From contig NC_087073.1 in NCBI RefSeq assembly GCF_026151205.1, forward strand, positions 16,387,837-16,451,836: 64,000 bases of DNA, written 5' to 3'. Below the pieces are notes generated by a model, which did no database searches, had not been told where the DNA came from, and saw nothing but the letters and a program-made list of their open reading frames with translations. The DNA is from Bolinopsis microptera. Lineage: Eukaryota > Ctenophora > Tentaculata > Lobata > Bolinopsidae. The translations under genes were made by a program, and so were the position numbers. This document shows, piece by piece, positions 10,530 through 21,900 of the stretch; position 1 is the stretch's first letter; each line of letters opens with the position of its first letter.

Positions 10530-11162
10530 TTTGAATTTGAAACTATTTACCTATTATAATTACAGCTCAACGTTGCTCTGTAGCTCTGTAGCAACAATCA
10601 ACATGCTATTGAGCTATTCTTTCTTATTAAGATTCATTTTTTTAATCTTTTAATCATTTTCTGTGAATAATGTTCAATTTGAAGACTCAATTTTGAATTT
10701 TCGATAAGTTTGTACAAAATTTGTTTCCAAAATATTTTGTCCCGATTATTGTAGTACATGTCTGTCTCCATATGGTATTTTAGTACTTTTTAAAGCGAGT
10801 ATTAATTCTCGTAATTTTAATGTAATGCTTTTTATTAACTTTAGATTTTATGGTCATATGAAAGAAGACCGATGAATCTCACCACTGCTTTACTGCTTAT
10901 TATAATGACGATCTAATTTTCTGCTGCATGCATGTTTTGCTACAAGATATTCCATCGAACGTATTACATCGTTTAAACATTTAGGCGGTGTGTTATTTTA
11001 AAGCATTATAACCTTAAAATTGGGCAAGCGTCCAATTTTATCATCATTACAGTAACATGTGAATCGTGAATTGAGAAATGTTCCACTTAAAACTCGTACT
11101 AGAAGCATTTACAATTTACATTATATTTTCACTACAATAAAGTAACAGGACATTCAGAGATC
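10530..11162. other. Intergenic, AT-rich
   Basis: No exon, RNA gene or repeat recognised. Holds the 3' UTR of the BTB gene and the promoter of the F-box/WD40 gene. Contains AATAAA near 11136, only some 25 bases before the next ATG, so its role is unclear. Confidence 0.45.
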
Positions 11163-13055
11163 ATGGAACGTGGCCTAAAAAGGAAAGACACTAAATCCAA
11201 TTCCTCGGAACACCACCAATTAAAAAAGAGTAGAACTTGCAACGACTCCCAATATCAACTGACAGGTTTGCTTCTAGATCGAATTTGATTTCCAGGTTTG
11301 AAGTTATGAATACTCTTTATTTAGGTGTCAGGATTTATTTTTTACTAACTGGCGGTTTGAATGATTCTAATTGTATATTGCTTTAGAAGGAGACGTTAAT
11401 TCAGCGAATGGTCACGTGGTTCACTGGAACTCTCTGCCTATCAATGTTATGATAGTTATTTTTGGAAAATTGGCTGCCGGGGATCTAGCACAATGCTCGT
11501 TAGTATGTAACTACTGGCAGGAAATATTACAAGGTAACCTATTTTAGATTTCGCAACATAGGTGATCCTTTTGTTTTCTTATTATTTCCGCAATCTTTTC
11601 TTGATTTACTCTGCTTTATTATTCATCATGGGCCATGGTTATCTTCTCTTGACTCATTTTTACCAATTACTGCCCCACTACTCTGAAGAGAGCTAATTTG
11701 CTATCTATATTTCAGATGACTACGTGTGGAAGCAGCTATTTTCTCTTCACTGGAATGTAGCTCCCACAACCCCTCTCCGACCAGACGTCCAGGAATCCTC
11801 GTGGCTTTCAGAATACAAACGCCTGCATATCCTGCAAAACGGCTCTGCAACGGTGACTTGCAACGTTCACCACGGTGAAAGTGTTTACGATCTGACCTTC
11901 TCCCGATCTGGGAAATATTTGTGTACGTCTTCAAAACGATTCATCGTCATGTGGTCAGTCGGTGATACCATTGAAGTTTTCAACAAGTTGTATATTTCAT
12001 GTAACGAGAAGGCAGATCAAGGGATACAGAGGGACACAGAATCTGGGATACGTTACACTCTTTTTAGTGAAACTGACGAATATTTAATGATTTTTGGATT
12101 ACAATTGCAGCTTGACGGAGAGGAGTACTCTGACAAAATGTTTCAAGTTCTCATTTACACTTTTCCTGACTGTTTTCTCGCAAAGACCGTGGATTGGTGG
12201 GATAATAATTGTGATGCTAGTCCTGGTTGGTTGGGTAGATCTACTTTTATAATCACCGAGTTAAATGAATCAGGATATGCAGGCAAATTAATGGTATGGT
12301 CCGTGTTCAAGCAGCATAAACCGAAAGAAATTGTGAATGTAGACTATGACATTGAAGATGTGGCTGTGATGAACAGTAGAAATGGATTGCAAAAACTTCT
12401 TTCATTTTGCTATGATGAAGATGAGCGACTTGATGAGGATGATGATGATGACTTTGTGGACTATACAGAAAATCGTCACAAAATGTCGTTTTATGTTGTG
12501 AATTCGGACCTACCCTTGAAAGAGCATGTATGTAACCCAAAGCGATTCTGCTGTGTAGAATCAAAGTATTATTCACCTAATCCAAATCATTATTCATGTG
12601 ATCGTCATCCTGTGATGGACAAACACTTTGGAGCAGCAATTCGTCAGGTCGATGATAGTTTGACGGACAATTTTGCAGTCGTTTGTAGACCGATCAGGGA
12701 AAATTGTGAGGGTGGCAAGATCAAATATTCTAAAGAAAAGTTAGACCTAAGAATTTTCGACCTCAAAATGAATTTGATGAGGGTTGTGCCTCTACAGTCA
12801 ATGGTTCCACCCCAGCTTTATTTATTCGACCACGATTATTGGTTGGATGAACATTTTAACAGTTTGATGATATCAGGTGATTTGCACCCAGGACTGCTTC
12901 ACTATTATGATCTTCACTATAATGTTCATATTAAAAAGAAAACAGGTCACACGGAGGGTTTGAACTATGCTGCTTTCGCTCCAAATACACCGTTTTTACT
13001 TTGCACTGTTTCTGATGACTATTTGATTAAGTTTTGGGATTTTAGATCTAAATAA
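11163..13055 (+). CDS. FBXW5: FBXW5-like F-box/WD40 protein
   Basis: Three exons, 11163-11265, 11387-11533 and 11716-13055, join in frame to about 529 residues (human FBXW5 is 566). A basic N-terminus (MERGLKRKDTKSN) is followed by an F-box at about 46-93 (HWNSLPINVMIVIFGKLAAG, CSLVCNYWQEIL, DDYVWKQLF). WD40 repeats follow, the first near VYDLTFSRSGKYLCTSSK and the last near LNYAAFAPNTPFLLCTVSDD YLIKFWDF. A family hallmark is LDLRIFDLKMNLMRV followed by the HYYDLHYNVHI segment, as in FBXW5. A strongly acidic insert (DEDERLDEDDDDDF) lies near residue 320. The family is a substrate receptor of SCF/CUL4 ubiquitin ligases, with SASS6 and TSC2 as known vertebrate targets. The orthology call rests on the F-box and C-terminal pattern. 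Confidence 0.85.
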
Positions 13056-13635
13056 AATAAATTAGAAAATTATTATCTTTGACGGGTTAAAAACGGTTTC
13101 TTTCTTTTATTTATTCTCTTGTTGTTTACAGGGTCTTTTTTAGCAATCAATTACAAATATATTAATTTGTTCCCCTCACTAATGACCAATTACTGGTTTC
13201 ATAATTATTTATTATTTACTAGGTATAGAGTATAGAACCATTATCTCCGATTTTTTATTTATCAAATAAATCTGCTTGATTATGATAATAATTGTTAGAT
13301 GTTGTTTCGGATTGATTGTTTAACTTATTAATGTTTCATATTTAAACATGACTATTTGAAATGACTCACATGTAGTATTATGACTCACGAGTCTCACATT
13401 ATTTTATCACTTTTATCCAAGTAAAGCAACTTGACATTTGTGTTCAACTGTATGCAGCTCAAATTGGTCTATTTTAAATTGTGTCGGGGTCAACACGGCA
13501 CATACTTCCGTACACAGGAAATATTTGTCCGATGTATTATAATATCATCATTCCACTGTTGAATCTCATCCTTTCTACTCTCACATTTTCAGTCGAGGAT
13601 CCCTCCTCTCACAGTTGGCTCTCTCTCCCAGCCCC

Positions 13636-13713
13636 CATCTCGATGGCTGTGTTAACTTTGCCAGACTGTGCAATGTCTCAGAAGACAGCATAGTCAAGTT
13701 TTGGGGTTTCTAA
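13636..13713 (+). pseudogene. WD40 C-terminal fragment, FBXW5-like
   Basis: The + frame from 13636 reads HLDGCVNFARLCNV then SEDSIVKFWGF and stop. It lines up with the end of the upstream FBXW5-like protein (HTEGLNYAAF, TVSDDYLIKFWDF). A CAG preceded by a pyrimidine tract (CTCTCTCCCAG) ends just before, so it could instead be an alternative last exon. No further exons of a second copy are visible, so I favour a decayed duplicate. Confidence 0.5.
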
Positions 13714-14856
13714 AGTCACAAAAAAAGTATTTGTTGGAAAGTATTTGTTGGAAAGTAAGTAAGTTTTTAAATATTATATGAACTAATTTAAATAGGTAGA
13801 ATATTTAAAGGATTAACATGGTAATCATGGTAATGATTGATTGAAAGCCCCTCGTAAGGACAATCCTGAAAAACCTAACTTCTAGAAAAAATTATATCAA
13901 AAATAAAAGGATGAAGTCAAATGAAGTCAAATGTGATAAATCATAACAAATGTAATATAATCGATGGTATATTAATTTTGATAGTTGCACGGCAAATTTT
14001 AAAAATGAAGTTTCGAGACTTAGAAATCCTGGCATTACGGCTCTCATTCCTTTCTTTTGTTTACGGAATAAGCACTAAATTTAATCCTAGACATGAAGCC
14101 CCAGATCAAGGAAGAATAGTCAAGGTGTGACTGAATAGAACTGTGGTAGATTTGATATTTCAAAAGACATATTTCCATATTATTGAGTGAAACCTTTCTT
14201 ACAATTTCAGCAGTAATTTAAAGTTCCATGATATTGATAATCAGTAAGTTAACAAATCACTAGGATGATACTTAACTGAAAATAAGATTGGTATGCCCTC
14301 GACTCTTGGTCCCTTAGCCTTGAATGATTATGTTTTCTTCTATTAATTTCGTTGCATATTTGTATTTGTTTATAGTTTGCTCCAGCTGTTAAATGACTGC
14401 TTACAATGCTTCACTCTCAATATAACTCAATAGGCAACGTTAAGTTATTTAGGCTTAAAATAGTTCGGAGCGGTTTTTTTATACAATGCAATTTCTGATG
14501 CTCACTTTTTAACTTCTCGGTCTTGAACGTGAAAACTTTAATTTATTCTTCAATTTATTGCAACTGATCCGTTTCGACGTATATTTGAAACGATGTTATG
14601 ACCTGACGTAACTACCTTCGTATGAATCATCACCTACTTTAAACCTGCATAATTGTTACTAATTATTGTTAGCATATGTTTTTTAAACAAGCTCGGTTGA
14701 AATGTCAGACATAATTCAAATTGATGTAACTGTGAGGAGCTTTTTAACTCGCTCATTTTGTTGTTTCACATGTTCATTATTTTACGTTACATTTTGTTTT
14801 TGTAGTTTTGTTTACCTGAAGTTCGTTTACACGTTACATGAGTTGCGGTCTATCAG

Positions 14857-15575
14857 GGTATGCAACGAGATAGTATCTCGATAAGATTATCGGCGATACT
14901 TGGGTCATAATCGTTATCAGATTATCTCGATAATTCGATGAAAATTATTTTTTAAATTCCTCCGACTTAAACTCAGAAATTTAAGATTTAATCCTCAATA
15001 AATAACGATAGTAGTTCCAGTGTTATTATTACTGCATACTAATATAACTTACAAGCCGTACCTGCATCATTCTAAATACAGAGTAGAGCTCATTATATTA
15101 TTATGGAGACATATTTATGACTTATGTCATGCCTTGGTATTGTTATGGTTATCATTTATCTAGTCTTGCAATCTAAATTTAAACAGAACTATTATCAGGA
15201 GACAAGAATAGCATTCCCGTAATTACAAGATAACCAAAACAAAAGTATGGTATTTCTCAGGGCGTGGGCACAAAACAAATTCCAAAATAAAAAGAACGGA
15301 ATTAAAAACTTATCACAGTTGATGAATCTCTTAAGGTTACGTACACTTTTCGGCTGTTCAATGTTGCTTTTCTTTGATTCTTGAAATGGCTCTATAAGTA
15401 TATAATATGTATTATGTATAAATGACTTACGAGTGCCGATTTGTACTCACTACTGTAATATTATGAGCTCAAATTTGATAACCTAATTATAGACCGATAA
15501 TATTTCGATAATTCCTAAACATTTATCAATTATATTTATATCGATAAAATATTGGACCTATAATGCAAACCGTAC
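14857..15575. mobile_element. Possible degenerate hAT-type element with ATCGATAAT motifs
   Basis: The left edge has CAGGGTATGCAAC followed by repeated ATCTCGATAA/ATTATCG motifs (14857-14940). The right edge has ATCGATAAAATATTGG then ATGCAAACCGTACTG (about 15538-15575), an imperfect inverse. No clean target duplication is visible, so this is tentative. Confidence 0.3.
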
Positions 15576-15987
15576 TGTATTTTTTACTTTATAACATTGT
15601 TTATTATTGGAGCGTTCGATACAGATTACGAATCGTAGCTAATTCTGAAACACGTTAGTTATTTAATTTGTTCGGTTTCAGATTTTTTAAATATTTTACA
15701 TATTACAATCCAAAATTATGTATGCACTTATATAATTGCAAATTCTATGAATTATTTTATAAAGTCCGGTTTTACTCTGAAAGTTGGACCAGCAGGCCTG
15801 CATTCTAACAATTCAATTATTTTATGTTTGCAACTCGCTAAACACAGTGGGTCTAGACTCCAGACTTTATAGTAAATTCCATCTGTTATCATAATGTTTT
15901 ATTGTACCAAGACAACGATCAGTGTCTGTATGTTGGTTATTATTTTCTGCAGCACTTCTACAATATAACTAGCACTACAATTTAGCG

Positions 15988-18900
15988 ATGAATGAAGACG
16001 ATCCACTGTCTCCCATGATAAAGAGCAGCGTGAGCTCCATTAAGAAAGAAATAGGGGTGGAGGTTCCGAGTCATGCGCAGCGCATCTTACGCAAACTCAA
16101 TGAGATGCGCGCTAACTGCTATCTTTGTGACACAGAACTCATCTGCAAAGACCAATCGGTCAGTTGTGCTGTCATTATAATAGCCTGAAATAATACTTCT
16201 GTAGCTGAATTTTAGACATTTATAACTTCCTTATTCTCAAAACATCAGATTCAACTTTGAAGGTGCAAATAATGGTGATGATGAGGCCTTAAAATCTGAT
16301 TTAATTGACGATGACCTGTAAACTATTACCCTTCAGTTCTACGTGCACAGATCAGTACTGAGCGGAGGCAGTGCCTACTTCTCAGCTTACTTTGACAGAT
16401 GGTTCCCCAACGCTGATGAGAAAAAGGTAGCTCACATCATTCAGTAACACCAAGCACCCATTCAGTAACACCAAGCACCCATTCAGTAACACCAAGCACC
16501 CATTCAGTAACACCAAGCACCCATTCACAAATATTCTTAATACAAGCTGACGTTTAATCTGTAACCCTCTACCTCCGTCTTAACTCCTCTAGTTGACTCC
16601 TTTATCCAGCTCTCTGCCTCCTTCTTAACTCCTCTAGTTGACTCCTTTATCCAGCTCTCTGCCTCCTTTCTTAACTCCTCTAGTTGACTCCTTTATCCAG
16701 CTCTCTGCCTCCTTCTTAACTCCTCTAGTTGACTCCTTTATCCAGCTCTCTGTCTCCTTTCTTAACTCCTCTAGTTGACTCCTTTATCCAGCTCTCTGCC
16801 TCCTTCTTAACTCCTCTAGTTGACTCCTTTATCCAGCTCTCTGTCTCCTTCTTAACTCCTCTAGTTGACTCCTTTATCCAGCTCTCTGCCTCCTTCTTAA
16901 CTCCTCTAGTTGACTCCTTTATCCAGCTCTCTGTCTCCTTCTTAACTCCTCTAGTTGACTCCTTTATCCAGCTCTCTGTCTCCTTCTTAACTCCTCTAGT
17001 TGACTCCTTTATCCAGCTCTCTGCCTCCTTCTTAACTCCTCTAGTTGACTCCTTTATCCAGCTCTCTGCCTCCTTCTTAACTCCTCTAGTTGACTCCTTT
17101 ATCCAGCTCTCTGCCTCCTTCTTAACTCCTCTAGTTGACTCCTTTATCCAGCTCTCTGCCTCCTTCTTAACTCCTCTAGTTGACTCCTTTATCCAGCTCT
17201 CTGCCTCCTTCTTAACTCCTCTAGTTGACTCCTTTATCCAGCTCTCTGTCTCCTTCTTAACTCCTCTAGTTGACTCCTTTATCCAGCTCTCTGCCTCCTT
17301 TCTTAACTCCTCTAGTTGACTCCTTTATCCAGCTCTCTGCCTCCTTCTTAACTCCTCTAGTTGACTCCTTTATCCAGCTCTCTGCCTCCTTCTTAACTCC
17401 TCTAGTTGACTCCTTTATCCAGCTCTCTGCCTCCTTCTTAACTCCTCTAGTTGACTCCTTTATCCAGCTCTCTGCCTCCTTCTTAACTCCTCTAGTTGAC
17501 TCCTTTATCCAGCTCTCTGTCTCCTTCTTAACTCCTCTAGTTGACTCCTTTATCCAGCTCTCTGCCTCCTTTCTTAACTCCTCTAGTTGACTCCTTTATC
17601 CAGCTCTCTGCCTCCGTCTTAACTCCTCTAGTTGACTCCTTTATCCAGCTCTCTGCCTCCTTCTTAACTCCTCTAGTTGACTCCTTTATCCAGCTCTCTG
17701 CCTCCTTCTTAACTCCTCTAGTTGACTCCTTTATCCAGCTCTCTGCCTCCTTCTTAACTCCTCTAGTTGACTCCTTTATCCAGCTCTCTGCCTCCTTCTT
17801 AACTCCTCTAGTTGACTCCTTTATCCAGCTCTCTGCCTCCTTCTTAACTCCTCTAGTTGACTCCTTTATCCAGCTCTCTGCCTCCTTCTTAACTCCTCTA
17901 GTTGACTCCTTTATCCAGCTCTCTGCCTCCTTCTTAACTCCTCTAGTTGACTCCTTTATCCAGCTCTCTGCCTCCTTCTTAACTCCTCTAGTTGACTCCT
18001 TTATCCAGCTCTCTGCCTCCTTCTTAACTCCTCTAGTTGACTCCTTTATCCAGCTCTCTGCCTCCTTCTTAACTCCTCTAGTTGACTCCTTTATCCAGCT
18101 CTCTGCCTCCTTCTTAACTCCTCTAGTTGACTCCTTTATCCAGCTCTCTGCCTCCTTCTTAACTCCTCTAGTTGACTCCTTTATCCAGCTCTCTGTCTCC
18201 TTCTTAACTCCTCTAGTTGACTCCTTTATCCAGCTCTCTGCCTCCTTCTTAACTCCTCTAGTTGACTCCTTTATCCAGCTCTCTGTCTCCTTCTTAACTC
18301 CTCTAGTTGACTCCTTTATCCAGCTCTCTGCCTCCTTCTTAACTCCTCTAGTTGACTCCTTTATCCAGCTCTCTGTCTCCTTCTTAACTCCTCTAGTTGA
18401 CTCCTTTATCCAGCTCTCTGTCTCCTTCTTAACTCCTCTAGTTGACTCCTTTATCCAGCTCTCTGCCTCCTTCTTAACTCCTCTAGTTGACTCCTTTATC
18501 CAGCTCTCTGCCTCCTTCTTAACTCCTCTAGTTGACTCCTTTATCCAGCTCTCTGCCTCCTTCTTAACTCCTCTAGTTGACTCCTTTATCCAGCTCTCTG
18601 CCTCCTTCTTAACTCCTCTAGTTGACTCCTTTATCCAGCTCTCTGCCTCCTTCTTAACTCCTCTAGTTGACTCCTTTATCCAGCTCTCTGTCTCCTTCTT
18701 AACTCCTCTAGTTGACTCCTTTATCCAGCTCTCTGCCTCCTTTCTTAACTCCTCTAGTTGACTCCTTTATCCAGCTCTCTGCCTCCTTCTTAACTCCTCT
18801 AGTTGACTCCTTTATCCAGCTCTCTGCCTCCTTCTTAACTCCTCTAGTTGACTCCTTTATCCAGCTCTCTGCCTCCTTCTTAACTCCTCTAGTTGACTCC

Positions 18901-21900
18901 TTTATCCAGCTCTCTGCCTCCTTCTTAACTCCTCTAGTTGACTCCTTTATCCAGCTCTCTGTCTCCTTCTTAACTCCTCTAGTTGACTCCTTTATCCAGC
19001 TCTCTGCCTCCTTCTTAACTCCTCTAGTTGACTCCTTTATCCAGCTCTCTGCCTCCTTCTTAACTCCTCTAGTTGACTCCTTTATCCAGCTCTCTGCCTC
19101 CTTCTTAACTCCTCTAGTTGACTCCTTTATCCAGCTCTCTGCCTCCTTCTTAACTCCTCTAGTTGACTCCTTTATCCAGCTCTCTGCCTCCTTCTTAACT
19201 CCTCTAGTTGACTCCTTTATCCAGCTCTCTGCCTCCTTCTTAACTCCTCTAGTTGACTCCTTTATCCAGCTCTCTGCCTCCTTCTTAACTCCTCTAGTTG
19301 ACTCCTTTATCCAGCTCTCTGCCTCCTTCTTAACTCCTCTAGTTGACTCCTTTATCCAGCTCTCTGCCTCCTTCTTAACTCCTCTAGTTGACTCCTTTAT
19401 CCAGCTCTCTGCCTCCTTCTTAACTCCTCTAGTTGACTCCTTTATCCAGCTCTCTGCCTCCTTCTTAACTCCTCTAGTTGACTCCTTTATCCAGCTCTCT
19501 GCCTCCTTCTTAACTCCTCTAGTTGACTCCTTTATCCAGCTCTCTGCCTCCTTCTTAACTCCTCTAGTTGACTCCTTTATCCAGCTCTCTGTCTCCTTCT
19601 TAACTCCTCTAGTTGACTCCTTTATCCAGCTCTCTGCCTCCTTCTTAACTCCTCTAGTTGACTCCTTTATCCAGCTCTCTGCCTCCTTCTTAACTCCTCT
19701 AGTTGACTCCTTTATCCAGCTCTCTGCCTCCTTCTTAACTCCTCTAGTTGACTCCTTTATCCAGCTCTCTGCCTCCTTCTTAACTCCTCTAGTTGACTCC
19801 TTTATCCAGCTCTCTGTCTCCTTCTTAACTCCTCTAGTTGACTCCTTTATCCAGCTCTCTGCCTCCTTCTTAACTCCTCTAGTTGACTCCTTTATCCAGC
19901 TCTCTGTCTCCTTCTTAACTCCTCTAGTTGACTCCTTTATCCAGCTCTCTGCCTCCTTTCTTAACTCCTCTAGTTGACTCCTTTATCCAGCTCTCTGCCT
20001 CCTTCTTAACTCCTCTAGTTGACTCCTTTATCCAGCTCTCTGCCTCCTTCTTAACTCCTCTAGTTGACTCCTTTATCCAGCTCTCTGCCTCCTTCTTAAC
20101 TCCTCTAGTTGACTCCTTTATCCAGCTCTCTGCCTCCTTCTTAACTCCTCTAGTTGACTCCTTTATCCAGCTCTCTGCCTCCTTTCTTAACTCCTCTAGT
20201 TGACTCCTTTATCCAGCTCTCTGCCTCCTTTCTTAACTCCTCTAGTTGACTCCTTTATCCAGCTCTCTGCCTCCTTCTTAACTCCTCTAGTTGACTCCTT
20301 TATCCAGCTCTCTGCCTCCTTCTTAACTCCTCTAGTTGACTCCTTTATCCAGCTCTCTGCCTCCTTTCTTAACTCCTCTAGTTGACTCCTTTATCCAGCT
20401 CTCTGCCTCCTTCTTAACTCCTCTAGTTGACTCCTTTATCCAGCTCTCTGCCTCCTTCTTAACTCCTCTAGTTGACTCCTTTATCCAGCTCTCTGCCTCC
20501 TTCTTAACTCCTCTAGTTGACTCCTTTATCCAGCTCTCTGCCTCCTTCTTAACTCCTCTAGTTGACTCCTTTATCCAGCTCTCTGCCTCCTTCTTAACTC
20601 CTCTAGTTGACTCCTTTATCCAGCTCTCTGCCTCCTTCTTAACTCCTCTAGTTGACTCCTTTATCCAGCTCTCTGCCTCCTTCTTAACTCCTCTAGTTGA
20701 CTCCTTTATCCAGCTCTCTGCCTCCTTCTTAACTCCTCTAGTTGACTCCTTTATCCAGCTCTCTGCCTCCTTCTTAACTCCTCTAGTTGACTCCTTTATC
20801 CAGCTCTCTGCCTCCTTCTTAACTCCTCTAGTTGACTCCTTTATCCAGCTCTCTGCCTCCTTCTTAACTCCTCTAGTTGACTCCTTTATCCAGCTCTCTG
20901 CCTCCTTCTTAACTCCTCTAGTTGACTCCTTTATCCAGCTCTCTGCCTCCTTCTTAACTCCTCTAGTTGACTCCTTTATCCAGCTCTCTGCCTCCTTCTT
21001 AACTCCTCTAGTTGACTCCTTTATCCAGCTCTCTGTCTCCTTCTTAACTCCTCTAGTTGACTCCTTTATCCAGCTCTCTGCCTCCTTCTTAACTCCTCTA
21101 GTTGACTCCTTTATCCAGCTCTCTGCCTCCTTCTTAACTCCTCTAGTTGACTCCTTTATCCAGCTCTCTGCCTCCTTCTTAACTCCTCTAGTTGACTCCT
21201 TTATCCAGCTCTCTGCCTCCTTCTTAACTCCTCTAGTTGACTCCTTTATCCAGCTCTCTGCCTCCTTTCTTAACTCCTCTAGTTGACTCCTTTATCCAGC
21301 TCTCTGCCTCCTTTCTTAACTCCTCTAGTTGACTCCTTTATCCAGCTCTCTGCCTCCTTTCTTAACTCCTCTAGTTGACTCCTTTATCCAGCTCTCTGCC
21401 TCCTTCTTAACTCCTCTAGTTGACTCCTTTATCCAGCTCTCTGCCTCCTTCTTAACTCCTCTAGTTGACTCCTTTATCCAGCTCTCTGTCTCCTTCTTAA
21501 CTCCTCTAGTTGACTCCTTTATCCAGCTCTCTGCCTCCTTCTTAACTCCTCTAGTTGACTCCTTTATCCAGCTCTCTGCCTCCTTCTTAACTCCTCTAGT
21601 TGACTCCTTTATCCAGCTCTCTGCCTCCTTCTTAACTCCTCTAGTTGACTCCTTTATCCAGCTCTCTGCCTCCTTCTTAACTCCTCTAGTTGACTCCTTT
21701 ATCCAGCTCTCTGCCTCCTTTCTTAACTCCTCTAGTTGACTCCTTTATCCAGCTCTCTGCCTCCTTTCTTAACTCCTCTAGTTGACTCCTTTATCCAGCT
21801 CTCTGCCTCCTTCTTAACTCCTCTAGTTGACTCCTTTATCCAGCTCTCTGCCTCCTTCTTAACTCCTCTAGTTGACTCCTTTATCCAGCTCTCTGCCTCC

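Larger units (their letters stand above)
13056..15987. other. Intergenic 2.9 kb
   Basis: AT-rich. Contains the WD40-like fragment at 13636-13713 and a possible degenerate mobile element at about 14857-15575. Short open frames (13481, 13921, 14702) show no family features. Otherwise I see nothing. Confidence 0.45.
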
